This document shows positions 1 to 9,118 of a stretch of DNA of 64,000 nt, one piece after another (within the stretch, counting starts at the first letter, position 1; each line of letters opens with the position of its first letter). The notes beneath the pieces are model-generated. The model ran no database searches. It was not told the origin of the DNA and saw nothing but the letters and a program-made list of their open reading frames with translations. The stretch covers positions 1 through 64,000 of the forward strand of contig JAJEEE010000013.1 in NCBI GenBank assembly GCA_022821145.1, in the 5' to 3' direction. The position numbers and the translations under genes were made by a program. This stretch comes from Acidobacteriota bacterium. Its GTDB lineage: Bacteria > Acidobacteriota > Terriglobia > 20CM-2-55-15.

Positions 1-35
1 ACTTCATCCGGCAAGCGAAGGGCCACGGGCTTCAT
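1..35 (-). CDS. Ribbon-helix-helix antitoxin-like protein, 5' fragment
   Basis: Only the first 11-12 codons are in the window; the gene runs off the left edge. The peptide begins MKPVALRLPDEV, which resembles the N-terminal beta strand of CopG/RHH-type DNA-binding proteins that often act as antitoxins. An AGGAG ribosome binding site lies 8 nt before the ATG, so a real start here is well supported. The family call rests on a dozen residues and is an inference. The 216 nt between it and the next gene show nothing recognisable. Confidence 0.35.
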   Translation of the reverse strand, partial: MKPVALRLPDE

Positions 36-251
36 GGCGATTTCTCCTGGGCGCTCGGCTGAAATACAAGTATCTCACATGCTCGACCGCGCGCGCGAAA
101 ACGGACGCCGGGACCATGCGGACACCGGTTGATCTTCGGGACGATCACAGACATTCGAGTCCGACAGGAAGCTTCGGGGACACGGTACGCGCGGCTGGTC
201 GCATGTCCCGCCCAATCCGTTCCAGAAGATCAGCCGACGCCGTAGTACGTT

Positions 252-1190
252 TCACCGGCCTGGGACGGGCTCCGACATCGCGCTCTCGTTCCCGGACGCG
301 TCGACGGCCGAAACCGCGTACTCGAACGCCGCCGTGTATTCGGCGTCGGCATAGCCCGTCGTGGGCCATTCGGCGACCGCCGCGAACCCACCGCCGGGCT
401 CGGCTCTCCGGTACACGCGATAGCTCGCGACGTCGCTTTCCGGGCTCGGCGCCCAGCGCACGAAAGCTCCGCCGTCGAAAGGCTCTATGGTGACTCCGAC
501 CGGGGCCGAGGGGGGCGTCCGGTCCACGGCGACCAACTCGACTGCCGGGTAACGCACGCCTTCGATCCAGCCGGCCGCGCTGTTCCGAAGGGGAACCACG
601 ACATACTCGTACGCCTCGCCCTCGACGAAGTCCACGTCGTCGAAACCGGGCGCGGTGAGCGGTTCCGGGGTCAGGAGCGTACCGGAGCGGTAGATCCGGT
701 ACGCTTCCGCCAGATGGGTGTTCTCGTCGGGGGGGTCCCAATCCAGGCGCACGCGCGCCTGATCCAACCGCGCGCCGGGAGGCGCGCCGCCGCCGGGTAC
801 GTCCAGGACGGTGATGGCGACCGGCGCCGAGCTGTCCGACATCCGTCCCTCCGTCGTGCCGAAATAGAGGGCATACGCTCTTTCCACTCCGATCCGATCC
901 CGGACCGGCAGGACGAAAGTCTGCGGTTCGCCCGCGCCGGCGGCCTCCAGGTCCGCGATCACCGCGTCTCCGTCCGCGATCAGGACTCGGGCAAGGTCCG
1001 TCGAGGGCGACCCGTCCCGGTTGGTCGATGGATTCGTCCAGCGGAAGCGCAGCTCATACCCGGACTGTTCGACGGCGAAGTCGACCGCCGCGGCGGGTAT
1101 GGGTTCCAGAGGCGGCAGGGGCGCCCCGACCCGGCCGCACGCGGCGAACACCAGGACGGCCGGAAGGATCGGCATGCGACGCGCGGGCAT
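252..1190 (-). CDS. Secreted lipoprotein with fibronectin type III domains
   Basis: A 312-residue protein of unknown function, probably anchored in the cell envelope. It has a short basic N-terminus, a hydrophobic stretch and a lipobox-like VFAAC with the lipidated cysteine near residue 18, followed by proline-rich sequence. The rest contains two or three beta-rich modules with FN3 signatures: the WDPP/YRIYR pair near residues 165-185, and RWAPSPESDVASYRVYRR near 255-275 with DASGNES at its end. Such modules usually mediate adhesion or protein contacts. The start lies 8 nt after the hslU stop, so it is probably the last gene of the hslVU transcription unit. A second ATG five codons downstream is possible. 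Confidence 0.75.
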   Translation of the reverse strand: MPARRMPILPAVLVFAACGRVGAPLPPLEPIPAAAVDFAVEQSGYELRFRWTNPSTNRDGSPSTDLARVLIADGDAVIADLEAAGAGEPQTFVLPVRDRIGVERAYALYFGTTEGRMSDSSAPVAITVLDVPGGGAPPGARLDQARVRLDWDPPDENTHLAEAYRIYRSGTLLTPEPLTAPGFDDVDFVEGEAYEYVVVPLRNSAAGWIEGVRYPAVELVAVDRTPPSAPVGVTIEPFDGGAFVRWAPSPESDVASYRVYRRAEPGGGFAAVAEWPTTGYADAEYTAAFEYAVSAVDASGNESAMSEPVPGR

Positions 1191-1198
1191 GCCGCCTC

Positions 1199-2581
1199 TC
1201 AGAGAATGTAGCGGCTGAGGTCCTGGTCCTTCACGACGTCGCTGAGCCTCTTCTCGACGTAGGCGTCGTCGATCCGGATCTTCTTTTCCGCAAGATCCGG
1301 CCCTTCGAAGGACAGCTCGTCCAGGAGTTTCTCCATGATCGTGTGCAGCCGGCGCGCGCCGATGTTCTCCGTGTTCTCGTTCACCATCGCCGCGAACCGG
1401 GCAATCTCGAAGACAGCCTCGTCCGTGAAGGAAAGCTGGATGCCCTCGGTGTCCATCAAGGCCGTGTACTGCTTGATCAGCGCGTTTCGCGGTTCGGTCA
1501 GAATCCGCACGAAGTCTTCGACGGTCAAGGACTCCAGCTCGACACGGATCGGGAACCGGCCCTGCAGCTCCGGGATCAGATCGGAGGGCTTGCTCACGTG
1601 GAACGCTCCGGCCGCCACGAAGAGGATGTGATCGGTTCGGAGCATCCCGTAGCGGGTGTTCACGGTCGTTCCCTCGACGATCGGGAGGATGTCGCGCTGG
1701 ACGCCTTCGCGGCTGACATCGGGACCGTGACCGGATTCGCGCCCCGCAATCTTGTCGATCTCGTCCAGGAAGATAATCCCGCCGTTCTCGACGCGTTCCA
1801 CGGCGGTCCGCGTCACCTGCTCCATGTCGATCAGCTTCTGTTCCTCTTCCTGGATCAGGTACTCGACGGCTTCGACGACCTTCATCTTTCGCTTCTTGGT
1901 CTTCTGCCCGAAAAACCCCGGAAGGATATCCTTCAAATTGATATCCATGTCCTCGACGCCGGTGTTCGAAATGACCTCGAACGACGGGAAGTTGCGCTCC
2001 TTGACCTCCACCTCGACCGTGCGGTCGTCGAGCTTGCCGTCGCGCAACTGGGCCCGGAGTTTCTCGCGCGTCCGGTTCCACTGCTCGATGTGGCGTTCCT
2101 TCTGCTCGGCGTCGGCGTCGCGCAGGGTGGGCGCCGGGGGCAACAGCAGATCCAGGACGCGCTCCTCGGCGTTGAGTTCCGCTTTCTCGGCCACCTCTTC
2201 CAGCTTCTCGGTCCGGACCATGTCGATCGCGATCTCGACCAGATCGCGGATCATGGACTCCACGTCGCGGCCCACGTAGCCGACTTCCGTGAACTTGGAC
2301 GCCTCGACCTTGAGGAACGGCGAATTGGCCAACTTCGCCAGCCGACGCGCCACTTCGGTCTTCCCGACCCCGGTCGGACCGATCATGATGATGTTCTTGG
2401 GCATCACTTCATCAGCCATTTCCGGGGCGAGTTTCCGGCGGCGAATGCGGTTGCGCAGCGCGATGGCCACGGCCCGTTTCGCCGCGGCCTGGCCGACGAC
2501 GTACTTGTCCAACTCCCGCACGGTCTCGCGGGGCGTCAACTCGTCCAGGTGCGAGGACGGCAATGGATCGAACGCGAGCAT
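1199..2581 (-). CDS. hslU: HslU, ATPase subunit of the HslVU protease
   Basis: AAA+ unfoldase that feeds substrates into the HslV peptidase in the cytoplasm. At 460 residues the length is normal. Visible landmarks are the [18 protein letters not shown]-terminus, the Walker [10 protein letters not shown] near residue 63, the family-specific I-domain (residues about 110-240), Walker [13 protein letters not shown] near 267, the pore-loop region and the C-terminal LSRYIL tail that docks into HslV. It starts 6 nt after hslV, which implies co-transcription and translational coupling. Confidence 0.97.
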   Translation of the reverse strand: MLAFDPLPSSHLDELTPRETVRELDKYVVGQAAAKRAVAIALRNRIRRRKLAPEMADEVMPKNIIMIGPTGVGKTEVARRLAKLANSPFLKVEASKFTEVGYVGRDVESMIRDLVEIAIDMVRTEKLEEVAEKAELNAEERVLDLLLPPAPTLRDADAEQKERHIEQWNRTREKLRAQLRDGKLDDRTVEVEVKERNFPSFEVISNTGVEDMDINLKDILPGFFGQKTKKRKMKVVEAVEYLIQEEEQKLIDMEQVTRTAVERVENGGIIFLDEIDKIAGRESGHGPDVSREGVQRDILPIVEGTTVNTRYGMLRTDHILFVAAGAFHVSKPSDLIPELQGRFPIRVELESLTVEDFVRILTEPRNALIKQYTALMDTEGIQLSFTDEAVFEIARFAAMVNENTENIGARRLHTIMEKLLDELSFEGPDLAEKKIRIDDAYVEKRLSDVVKDQDLSRYIL

Positions 2582-2587
2582 GGGTTC

Positions 2588-3121
2588 CTATAGTTCCTCG
2601 ATGGTCAGGTCGTCGTTCGTGTAGATACAGATGCCCGCGGCGATCGCCAGGGATCGCTCCGCGATCTCGCGGGCGCCCAGAGCCGAGTGACCCGACAGGG
2701 CGCGGGCGGCCGCGAGCGCGTACGGCCCGCCGGAACCGATCCCGATCAACCCGTCGTCGGGCTCGATCAGGTCGCCGGTGCCGGAGATGAGGAACGTGAC
2801 TCGCTCGTCGGCCACGATCATCATGGCCTCCAGGTGCCGCAGCGACTTGTCGGTCCTCCAATCCCGGGCCAACTCGACGGCGGCGCGGCTGAGATTGCCG
2901 TGAAACTGCTCGAGCTTGGATTCGAACCTGGAAAACAGGGCGAAGCTGTCGGCTGACGACCCCGCGAACGCCGCCAGGATCTTGTCGTTGTACAAACGGC
3001 GGATCTTCTTCGCGCCGCGCTTGATGACCGTATCCCCAAGCGTCACCTGCCCGTCGCCGGCCATCGCGACACGGCCGTCCTTCCGGACGCAGATTATCGT
3101 CGTGGAACGGGTTTGCGGCAT
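2588..3121 (-). CDS. hslV: HslV, peptidase subunit of the HslVU protease
   Basis: Threonine peptidase of the proteasome beta-subunit family; it forms the double hexamer that degrades proteins unfolded by HslU. The 177-residue product carries a short propeptide (MPQTRS) before the [10 protein letters not shown] block, so the catalytic Thr should be residue 7 after processing. AGDGQVTLG and the [14 protein letters not shown] block are typical. In many Firmicutes hslVU follows xerC; here xerC lies about 40 kb away in this window next to topA and trmFO. Confidence 0.97.
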   Translation of the reverse strand: MPQTRSTTIICVRKDGRVAMAGDGQVTLGDTVIKRGAKKIRRLYNDKILAAFAGSSADSFALFSRFESKLEQFHGNLSRAAVELARDWRTDKSLRHLEAMMIVADERVTFLISGTGDLIEPDDGLIGIGSGGPYALAAARALSGHSALGAREIAERSLAIAAGICIYTNDDLTIEEL

Positions 3122-3152
3122 TCAGTCGAGGCGCCGGCCACGGCTCGCCGGG

Positions 3153-3890
3153 CTAACGCCGAACCGGCTCGATGAACAGCCGGTCCGGGAACGCGTTGTT
3201 ATAGGAGACTTCCTCGAACCGGATTTCCATCGTCTTGAGTCCATCGGTGTAACGATCGATCAACAGGGGAGTCAGCACGTTCTGAATCTCGTGGAAGTTC
3301 GAGTAAACCTCGTCGTGAACGGCCGGGTCCTCGAGCCTCCGGACGGACTTTTTCACCACCAGACCGGTGTCCCGCTCAAGGTAGAGCGTGATGCGCGTGC
3401 GGTCGTCGTCGCGCATCTCCAGGATGTCCACACGCTTGAAGTCGAGCATGTCCCGCCCCAGGTACTGCAACGTCGTGCCGGGATTGTCCATGCCGAACCG
3501 CAACAGGTAATCCAGGCTGACCTTGAACTCTTCCCAGAACGTGTCGATCTGTTCGGGAAGCTGCTCCACGACATCGCCGTCGTCGACGTTCCAGCCCTGG
3601 ACGCCGTTGTTGATCCGGACGATCTCGCTCTCGTTTCCGAACTCCGTGCGCTCCTTGTCCGGGAACTGGATGTAGTCGATGAAGACCTCGCCGCCGATGA
3701 GTTGCCCTCGCTGGAACTGGAAGAAACGCCCCTCCAGTCGCATGTCCTGGACTTGGAGGTAGCTTTCCCCGCCGAGCGCTCGTATGGCGTTGTCCAGAAC
3801 CGCTCGAGGGTCGGTCGGCGACTGCGCCGAGGCCGCCGGCGACAACCACAGTGCTAGGCACAGGCCATGCAAGCCGCGCCTTGGAATCAT
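3153..3890 (-). CDS. Secreted LolA-like outer-membrane lipoprotein-sorting domain protein
   Basis: About 245 residues with a signal peptide ending near ASA-QS, then a beta-rich LolA/LolB-like body: DNAIRALGGESYLQ at the N-terminus, the LEGRF and IDYIQFPDKERTEF strands, and a C-terminal ETGL-like hinge (RDTGLVVKK). Proteins of this type are predicted to bind lipid or lipoprotein in the periplasm; the actual ligand is unknown. A TTG codon at 3917 would overlap folC, but the ATG at 3890 has a GAGG site 10 nt upstream and is preferred. A TATAAT-like box overlaps the end of folC. A paralogue lies at 60924-61754. Confidence 0.7.
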   Translation of the reverse strand: MIPRRGLHGLCLALWLSPAASAQSPTDPRAVLDNAIRALGGESYLQVQDMRLEGRFFQFQRGQLIGGEVFIDYIQFPDKERTEFGNESEIVRINNGVQGWNVDDGDVVEQLPEQIDTFWEEFKVSLDYLLRFGMDNPGTTLQYLGRDMLDFKRVDILEMRDDDRTRITLYLERDTGLVVKKSVRRLEDPAVHDEVYSNFHEIQNVLTPLLIDRYTDGLKTMEIRFEEVSYNNAFPDRLFIEPVRR

Positions 3891-3907
3891 GGCGCCCATA
3901 CCTCGAA

Positions 3908-5236
3908 TTATATCCAATTCCGGGAGCGCGTTCCGTATTCGTCGAGCCGGGGCGCCACAGCCCCGGCCCGGCTCAGGATGGCGCGCGCCTCTCCGGCCAG
4001 GTACAGCGACCCGGTGACCAGGATCGTATCGTCAGGGAAGCGCGTGCGGGCGTGCTCCATGGCGCCGGCCAACTTGTCCACGACGAGCGCGTCCGGCATC
4101 GACTCGCGGAGCGCTGCGGGGTCGACGGCGCGATCGTTCGAGGGACGTGTCAGAATCGCCCGCCGGACATGCGGCGCCAGGATTCGGAGCATCCCGCGGT
4201 AGTCCTTCTCCGACATGGCTCCGAAGACGAGCGTGACACCCGTCGGGTGGTACTCGGCCAGGTATGCGGCGACGGCCCGCATCGCGTCGACATTGTGCCC
4301 CCCGTCCAGGATGGCGGGAGGGTTTCCGTCGAAGAGCTCGAGGCGGCCCGGCCACCGGGCGGTGTCGACGGCCTGCTGGATCGAGCAGGCGTCGATCGGC
4401 CAACCCTCGTCCTCGAGGGCCTCGGCCGCAGAGAGCGCAACGGCGAGATTGTCGATCTGGTGCCGGCCTGCCAGACGCGGCGCCAACCGTGCATAGCGGC
4501 GCCGCTCAGTCGAGACGTCCACCTCGAAGAACCCGGCGCCCAGCGCGGTCAGCCGGGGCCGGAGCCGGCTGGCGTCGATCAGCCGGTCCGCGGCCCGGTC
4601 GATGATCGAGGCGTAGCGACACGCCGTTCCGATGACGACCGGCTCCCGGTCCTTGATGATTCCGGCCTTCTCGCCGGCGATCGCCTCGAGTGTGTTCCCC
4701 AGGTACTCCTGATGGTCCATCCCGATCGACGTGATCACCGAAACGTCCTGGTCCAGAACGTTGGTCGCATCCAGACGTCCGCCCAGGCCGACTTCGACGA
4801 CGGCATGGGTTACGCGTTCCCGGAAGTAGTGGAACGCCATCGCCGTGACCAGTTCGAAGTACGTCGGCGGATAGAGGAGTTCCGGCGCCGCGTCGCGCAC
4901 CGCCCGTTGAACGTCGTCATGTACGGCCTGCAGGCGGCGGTCGTCGATTTCGACGCCGCCGATGGATATGCGCTCGTTCAGGCGTGTCAAGTGCGGGGAC
5001 AGGTACAGGCCGGCGCCGGGAAGCATCGCCGCGATCCATTGCGCGACGGCGCCCTTCCCGTTCGTCCCGGCGATCAGGACCGAGCGGAAGGTCCGTTGCG
5101 GATCGCCCAGGGCGCGGCACAACGCCCGCGTGTTGGACAGGTCGTACCGGATGCTCCGGTATTCGTTCCTGCGGGAGAAGAGCCTCTGAATGTCTCTGTG
5201 CTTCAAAGGAGCAACGTGCGGCTCGCGGGAACTCAC
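3908..5236 (-). CDS. folC: Bifunctional folylpolyglutamate/dihydrofolate synthase
   Basis: Mur-ligase-family enzyme that adds glutamate to dihydropteroate and folates in the cytoplasm. The ATP-binding loop FRSVLIAGTNGKGAV is near residue 55, the THAVVEVGLGGRLDATN block near 135, ITSIGMDHQEYLG near 160, and the C-terminal domain has ILDGGHNVDA and the late ILVTGSLYLAGEAR. No ATG lies near the family's usual start. A GTG at 5236 overlaps the accD stop (GTGA) and gives 442 residues, close to the usual length. The accD-folC pair is common in bacteria. Confidence 0.92.
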   Translation of the reverse strand: MSSREPHVAPLKHRDIQRLFSRRNEYRSIRYDLSNTRALCRALGDPQRTFRSVLIAGTNGKGAVAQWIAAMLPGAGLYLSPHLTRLNERISIGGVEIDDRRLQAVHDDVQRAVRDAAPELLYPPTYFELVTAMAFHYFRERVTHAVVEVGLGGRLDATNVLDQDVSVITSIGMDHQEYLGNTLEAIAGEKAGIIKDREPVVIGTACRYASIIDRAADRLIDASRLRPRLTALGAGFFEVDVSTERRRYARLAPRLAGRHQIDNLAVALSAAEALEDEGWPIDACSIQQAVDTARWPGRLELFDGNPPAILDGGHNVDAMRAVAAYLAEYHPTGVTLVFGAMSEKDYRGMLRILAPHVRRAILTRPSNDRAVDPAALRESMPDALVVDKLAGAMEHARTRFPDDTILVTGSLYLAGEARAILSRAGAVAPRLDEYGTRSRNWI

Positions 5237-6072
5237 CCGAGAAAGAACTTGAGGGCGCGAACCAGATACGGTTTCATTTCCTTGCGCTCCACGATGGCGT
5301 CGACCATGCCGTGATCCCGCAGGAACTCGCTGCGTTGGAAGCCGTCCGGCAGCTTCTGCCGAATCGTCTGCTCGATGACGCGCGGGCCCGCGAAACCGAT
5401 CAACGCGCCGGGTTCGGCGATGTTCAGGTCGCCCAACATCGCGAAGCTCGCCAACACTCCGCCGGTCGTCGGGTGCGTCAACACGGAAATGTAGGGGAGC
5501 TTTTCGCGGTCGAGCCGGGCGAGCGCCGCCGAGACCTTGGCCATTTGCATGAGGCTGAGGACGCCCTCCTGCATGCGGGCGCCCCCCGAGCACGATACGA
5601 TCACCAAGGCCGCACGACGTTCGACGGCGCGCTCGACCGCGCGCGTGATCTTCTCTCCGACCACCGAGCCCATCGAACCGCCGATGAACCCGTACTCCAT
5701 CGCAGCCACCACCGCTTCGAAGCCGCCGATCCGGCCGGCGCCGCACACGACCGCCTCGCGCGGACCGGGCCCGCCGCCGATCCGGTCCAGGGTGTCGCTA
5801 TAGGACTTGGCCGCCACGAAACGCAGGGGATCCGTCGCGCGGAGGGCGCCGTCGAGTTCCTCCCAATCCCCGTCGAACAGGGAATCGAGCCGCTCCATGG
5901 CCCCGACCGTGTAGTGGTGCCCGCACTTGGGGCAGACGTGGTCGTTCTCCTCTATCTCCTGGCGCCAAACCGGCGCCTTGCATTCTTCACACTTCTGCCA
6001 CAGGCCCTCGGGGATCGTTTTCTTCTCTTCGCCAACGTCGATGGACTTGGTCTCACGCTTGAACCACGCCAT
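5233..6072 (-). CDS. accD: Acetyl-CoA carboxylase carboxyltransferase subunit beta
   Basis: Together with AccA it transfers the carboxyl group from carboxybiotin to acetyl-CoA, the first step of fatty acid synthesis. The 279-residue protein has the N-terminal C4 zinc ribbon (CEEC and CPKC pairs, residues about 27-50) and the crotonase-like carboxyltransferase core with GGSMGSVVGEKI, SGGARMQEG and the ISVLTHPTTGGVLASFA block. It is coupled to folC by a GTGA overlap. A TATAAT box sits 10 nt upstream of the start. accA is not in the window. Confidence 0.97.
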   Translation of the reverse strand: MAWFKRETKSIDVGEEKKTIPEGLWQKCEECKAPVWRQEIEENDHVCPKCGHHYTVGAMERLDSLFDGDWEELDGALRATDPLRFVAAKSYSDTLDRIGGGPGPREAVVCGAGRIGGFEAVVAAMEYGFIGGSMGSVVGEKITRAVERAVERRAALVIVSCSGGARMQEGVLSLMQMAKVSAALARLDREKLPYISVLTHPTTGGVLASFAMLGDLNIAEPGALIGFAGPRVIEQTIRQKLPDGFQRSEFLRDHGMVDAIVERKEMKPYLVRALKFFLG

Positions 6073-6081
6073 AGAGCACTG

Positions 6082-6087
6082 ATTATA
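6082..6087 (-). promoter_or_regulatory. Probable -10 box of the accD-folC promoter
   Basis: A perfect TATAAT lies in the gltX-accD gap on the minus strand, 9 nt from the accD ATG. No convincing -35 box is seen at 16-18 nt. If used, transcription would begin almost at the start codon, leaving a very short or absent leader. Confidence 0.4.
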
Positions 6088-6136
6088 CAGAGTTTTCGCC
6101 CCTCAGCCGCGTTCCGGCACGGAAAACGGGGCCGTG

Positions 6137-7573
6137 TCAGGACAGCGAGATCCGCGCGATCGACGCGCGAAGCCGCCGGACAGTCTTCTCTCGTCCCAGG
6201 ATGACCATGACGTCGAAGATGCCCGGCGCCACGGACTTGCCGGTCAGGGCCACGCGGGATGCGTTGATCAGCAGCCCGGCCCGGGTCCCGAGCTCTCCGG
6301 CCAACGTCCGCAGGGCGGACTCGGTGGACTCGAGGTCGAACCGTTCGATGTTTTCCAGGCGCTCGGCCAGCGCCGGCAGATACTCGGCCAAACTCGGGTC
6401 GTTGAAGAACTTCTCGACCGCGGCCTGCTCGTAGTCGATGTCCTCGCCCGCGTAGGTTCCCACCTCGGCCGCGAGCGCATCGAGAGACCGGAACCGGGGA
6501 CGGATCGTCGCGAGCAGTTGCTCCAACCAGCCCCGGTCGGCGGCCTCGAATCGGTCCTCCCACACCCCGGCGCCCCGCATGACGGGAGCGACTCGGACGG
6601 CGAGCTCGGCGGCCGGCAGCGAATGGATGTATCGGCCGTTGAACCAGGAAAGCTTGTCTCCGTCGAAGACGGCGTTCGAGCGGGAGACCCCGCCGAGCGA
6701 AAAAGCGTCGATCAGGGATGCCCGGTCGAAGATCTCACGGTCGGTGCCGTCCGACCAACCCAGCAGCGCCAGGAAGTTGACGAGCGCCTCGGGGAGGATT
6801 CCGGCGTCGCGATAGGCGAGGACGGCCGCTGCGCCGTGCCGTTTGCTCAGGCGGGTCCGGTCGGGACCCAGGATCAACGGCACGTGGGCGAACACCGGCG
6901 GGGTTCGTCCGAGCGCACGGTACAGGAGCAACTGCTTCGGCGTGTTGGAAATATGGTCGGCGCCGCGAACGACGTGAGAGACCGCCATGTCGAGGTCGTC
7001 GGCGACGACGCCCAGCAGGTACGTCGGCTCCCCCGTCGAACGGACGAGCACGAAGTCTTCCAACTCCTCGCCGCGTTTCCGGATCTGCCCGAAAACCGCG
7101 TCTTCGAATCCGACGGCCCCTTCCGGCACGCGAAAGCGAATCGCGGCGGGGCGGCCCGACGCCATCCGGGCCGCGACCGCATCCACGGACAGCGACAGGC
7201 ACCGGCGGTCGTACGTCCACTCGCCGGTCGTTCCGCTCCCGGCCCGCCTGCGCCGGGCCAGTTCCTCCGGGGAGCAGAAACAACGGTACGCGTGACCGGT
7301 TTCCAGGAGCGCGTCCGCCACGGCGCGATGCCGGTCGAGGCGCTCCGATTGCCGGATGGGACCCTCGTCCCAGTCCAGGCCCATCCATTCCAACGCCTCG
7401 ATGATGCCCCGGGTCATCGAATCGGCGGACCGCTCGCGATCGGTATCCTCGATGCGCAGGATCAGCGTTCCGCCGGCCTGTCGCGCCAGAAGCCAATTGA
7501 AGAGCGCCGTGCGGGCGCCGCCGACGTGCAGGTGACCCGTCGGCGACGGGGCGAAGCGGACGCGTACGCTCAT
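6137..7573 (-). CDS. gltX: Glutamyl-tRNA synthetase
   Basis: Class I aminoacyl-tRNA synthetase that charges tRNA-Glu. The 478-residue protein starts with VRFAPSPTGHLHVGG, containing the HIGH-type signature, followed by RIEDTDRERS. The KMSKS-type loop is LSKRHG near residue 245. An all-helical anticodon-binding domain occupies the last ~150 residues. Whether it also charges tRNA-Gln cannot be told from the sequence; that depends on whether glnS or gatCAB exist elsewhere. It lies between the HEAT-repeat gene and accD on the same strand. Confidence 0.97.
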   Translation of the reverse strand: MSVRVRFAPSPTGHLHVGGARTALFNWLLARQAGGTLILRIEDTDRERSADSMTRGIIEALEWMGLDWDEGPIRQSERLDRHRAVADALLETGHAYRCFCSPEELARRRRAGSGTTGEWTYDRRCLSLSVDAVAARMASGRPAAIRFRVPEGAVGFEDAVFGQIRKRGEELEDFVLVRSTGEPTYLLGVVADDLDMAVSHVVRGADHISNTPKQLLLYRALGRTPPVFAHVPLILGPDRTRLSKRHGAAAVLAYRDAGILPEALVNFLALLGWSDGTDREIFDRASLIDAFSLGGVSRSNAVFDGDKLSWFNGRYIHSLPAAELAVRVAPVMRGAGVWEDRFEAADRGWLEQLLATIRPRFRSLDALAAEVGTYAGEDIDYEQAAVEKFFNDPSLAEYLPALAERLENIERFDLESTESALRTLAGELGTRAGLLINASRVALTGKSVAPGIFDVMVILGREKTVRRLRASIARISLS

Positions 7574-7625
7574 GATCGTTCCGGCCGGTGTCGGAAGTCC
7601 GGCGAACGCGGCCCGGCCACACGCC

Positions 7626-8882
7626 TCAGCGGCTGACCAGTTGCCGGAGAGCGGCGACCGCGGCGGCGGCCACGTCGGCGTTCCGGTCCATCGTCAACGG
7701 CTCGACGTGCGGTCGGGACTCGGGGTTTCCGATGCGCCCCAGAACGCGCAGTAGCCGCTCGCGAACGTCGGCGTCGGGATTCCTCAGATGAAGGTGGATC
7801 AACTCGATCCGATCCTCGAACCGCCCCAACTCGTACAGATAGGCCTCCGCCTGGGGCCAACGGCGCGTGTCGAGCGCCTCCACCAGCAGATCGACGAAGG
7901 CCGACTGGCCGGACCGGACCAAGGCGAATGCCTGCGCCAGGCGCACGCCGTCGTCGTCCTCGCGATCGATGCGAATCGCGAAGCTCGACGGATCGTAATC
8001 CAGCCGAGCCAACCCCTCCGCGGCCAGCTCTCTTTCCTTCGCCTCGCGGCTGTCCAGCAGCGGCTCGAGGAAGGCTGTCGCATCCGGATGGCGCAACAGC
8101 GCGATCGACTGGAGCGCGCGTTCCCGGACCCCTCCGTCGGGGCTGGAGCGGAACAGGTTCGACAACTGCGGATAGGCCTCCCGATAACCGACGCGGCCGA
8201 TGGCGTCGATCGCCGCGTCGCCCACGCGCGAATCGCGAATCAAGAGCGTCAGGGCGGGTCCCGCCGCCGGATCCTCGAACTCCGCCAGGGTTTCGATCAA
8301 CGCCAGCCGGACCTCGCCGTATTCGCGGTGGCGCGGGCTCTCGAGCTCGGCGACCATCGCCGTCAACTGATCCGTCGCGGCCAGGGAACCGAGCGCGTGG
8401 ACGGCCTCGAGGCGGACTTCCGCGTCGAAGTCCTCCTGGAGCACGCGGACCAGCGCCGCCGGAACGTCGGCGTCGACCGTCACGTTGGGCGAGACGCGAG
8501 GCCGTTCCTCGTCGGAAAAGACACGCGCCACGCCGCCGAAGAAGGAGAAGAACCCCTCGTCGTCGGCGATCGGAATGTACAGGCGCAGCAACGAATCGAT
8601 GGCCTGCAGGCGGATATCCCGGACGAAGTCCGTCCGCATGGCGTCGATCAGGCCGGCGGCGGCCGAGCGGTCGCGAATGCGCCCGAGACCCGCCACGATC
8701 TCGCGGCGGATGTCGCCGAGGGGTTCGTTACGATAGGCCTCGACGAGACCCGGAACGGCGTCCCGGTTTCCGAGCACGGCCAGCGACCGGACCGCCTCGC
8801 GCCGCTCCTCGGGGCTCGGACTCTCCAGTGACGGCGCCTGCGCCGCCAGATACAGACCGACGAGGACAAGAACAGACTTCAT
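7626..8882 (-). CDS. Exported HEAT-repeat protein
   Basis: A 418-residue protein with a signal peptide (KSVLVLVGLYLAAQA) followed by a run of about 10-12 HEAT-like helical repeats, each with an RxxAVxxLxxL-type core, e.g. REAVRSLAVLG, RLEAVHALGSLA, RERALQSIALLR and VRERLLRVLGRIGN. Such solenoids serve as protein-interaction scaffolds; the partner is unknown. The ATG at 8882 has a strong GAGGAGGT site 8 nt upstream and marks the signal peptide, so an in-frame extension to 9026 is rejected. It lies 52 nt upstream of gltX on the same strand. A TATAGT box at 9034-9039 on this strand may be its promoter. Confidence 0.8.
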   Translation of the reverse strand: MKSVLVLVGLYLAAQAPSLESPSPEERREAVRSLAVLGNRDAVPGLVEAYRNEPLGDIRREIVAGLGRIRDRSAAAGLIDAMRTDFVRDIRLQAIDSLLRLYIPIADDEGFFSFFGGVARVFSDEERPRVSPNVTVDADVPAALVRVLQEDFDAEVRLEAVHALGSLAATDQLTAMVAELESPRHREYGEVRLALIETLAEFEDPAAGPALTLLIRDSRVGDAAIDAIGRVGYREAYPQLSNLFRSSPDGGVRERALQSIALLRHPDATAFLEPLLDSREAKERELAAEGLARLDYDPSSFAIRIDREDDDGVRLAQAFALVRSGQSAFVDLLVEALDTRRWPQAEAYLYELGRFEDRIELIHLHLRNPDADVRERLLRVLGRIGNPESRPHVEPLTMDRNADVAAAAVAALRQLVSR

Positions 8883-9078
8883 CGCGGTGACCTCCTCACC
8901 GTACGCGTGTCGCACACCGTCAGTGGGATCGAACGGTCCCCTCGGGACCCCGAAGTCGAATCGCGAGGGCGCGCCCGAACCCTCATCCCGCCGAGCCCCG
9001 CACCTGCCCGCGCGGGGACGCGTCATCGTCCACTATACATCATGCCGGAAGGCCGAAATCGCCCCGGCGCCGGGCTGA

Positions 9079-9084
9079 TATAAT
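9079..9084 (+). promoter_or_regulatory. Probable -10 box upstream of the acyl-CoA dehydrogenase gene
   Basis: A perfect TATAAT whose last bases run into an in-frame ATG at 9083. If it is the -10 box, RNA would start near 9091, so that ATG cannot be the translation start and the ATG at 9119 must be used. No clear -35 box is visible. Confidence 0.4.
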
Positions 9085-9118
9085 GCCCGTCTTTTCATCG
9101 GCCCGCGGGACAAGCGAC

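Noticed and set aside
1191-2081. N-terminal extension of the FN3 lipoprotein frame across hslU
   Set aside because: The frame is open only because of high GC; the lipobox and the hslU reading frame place the start at 1190.
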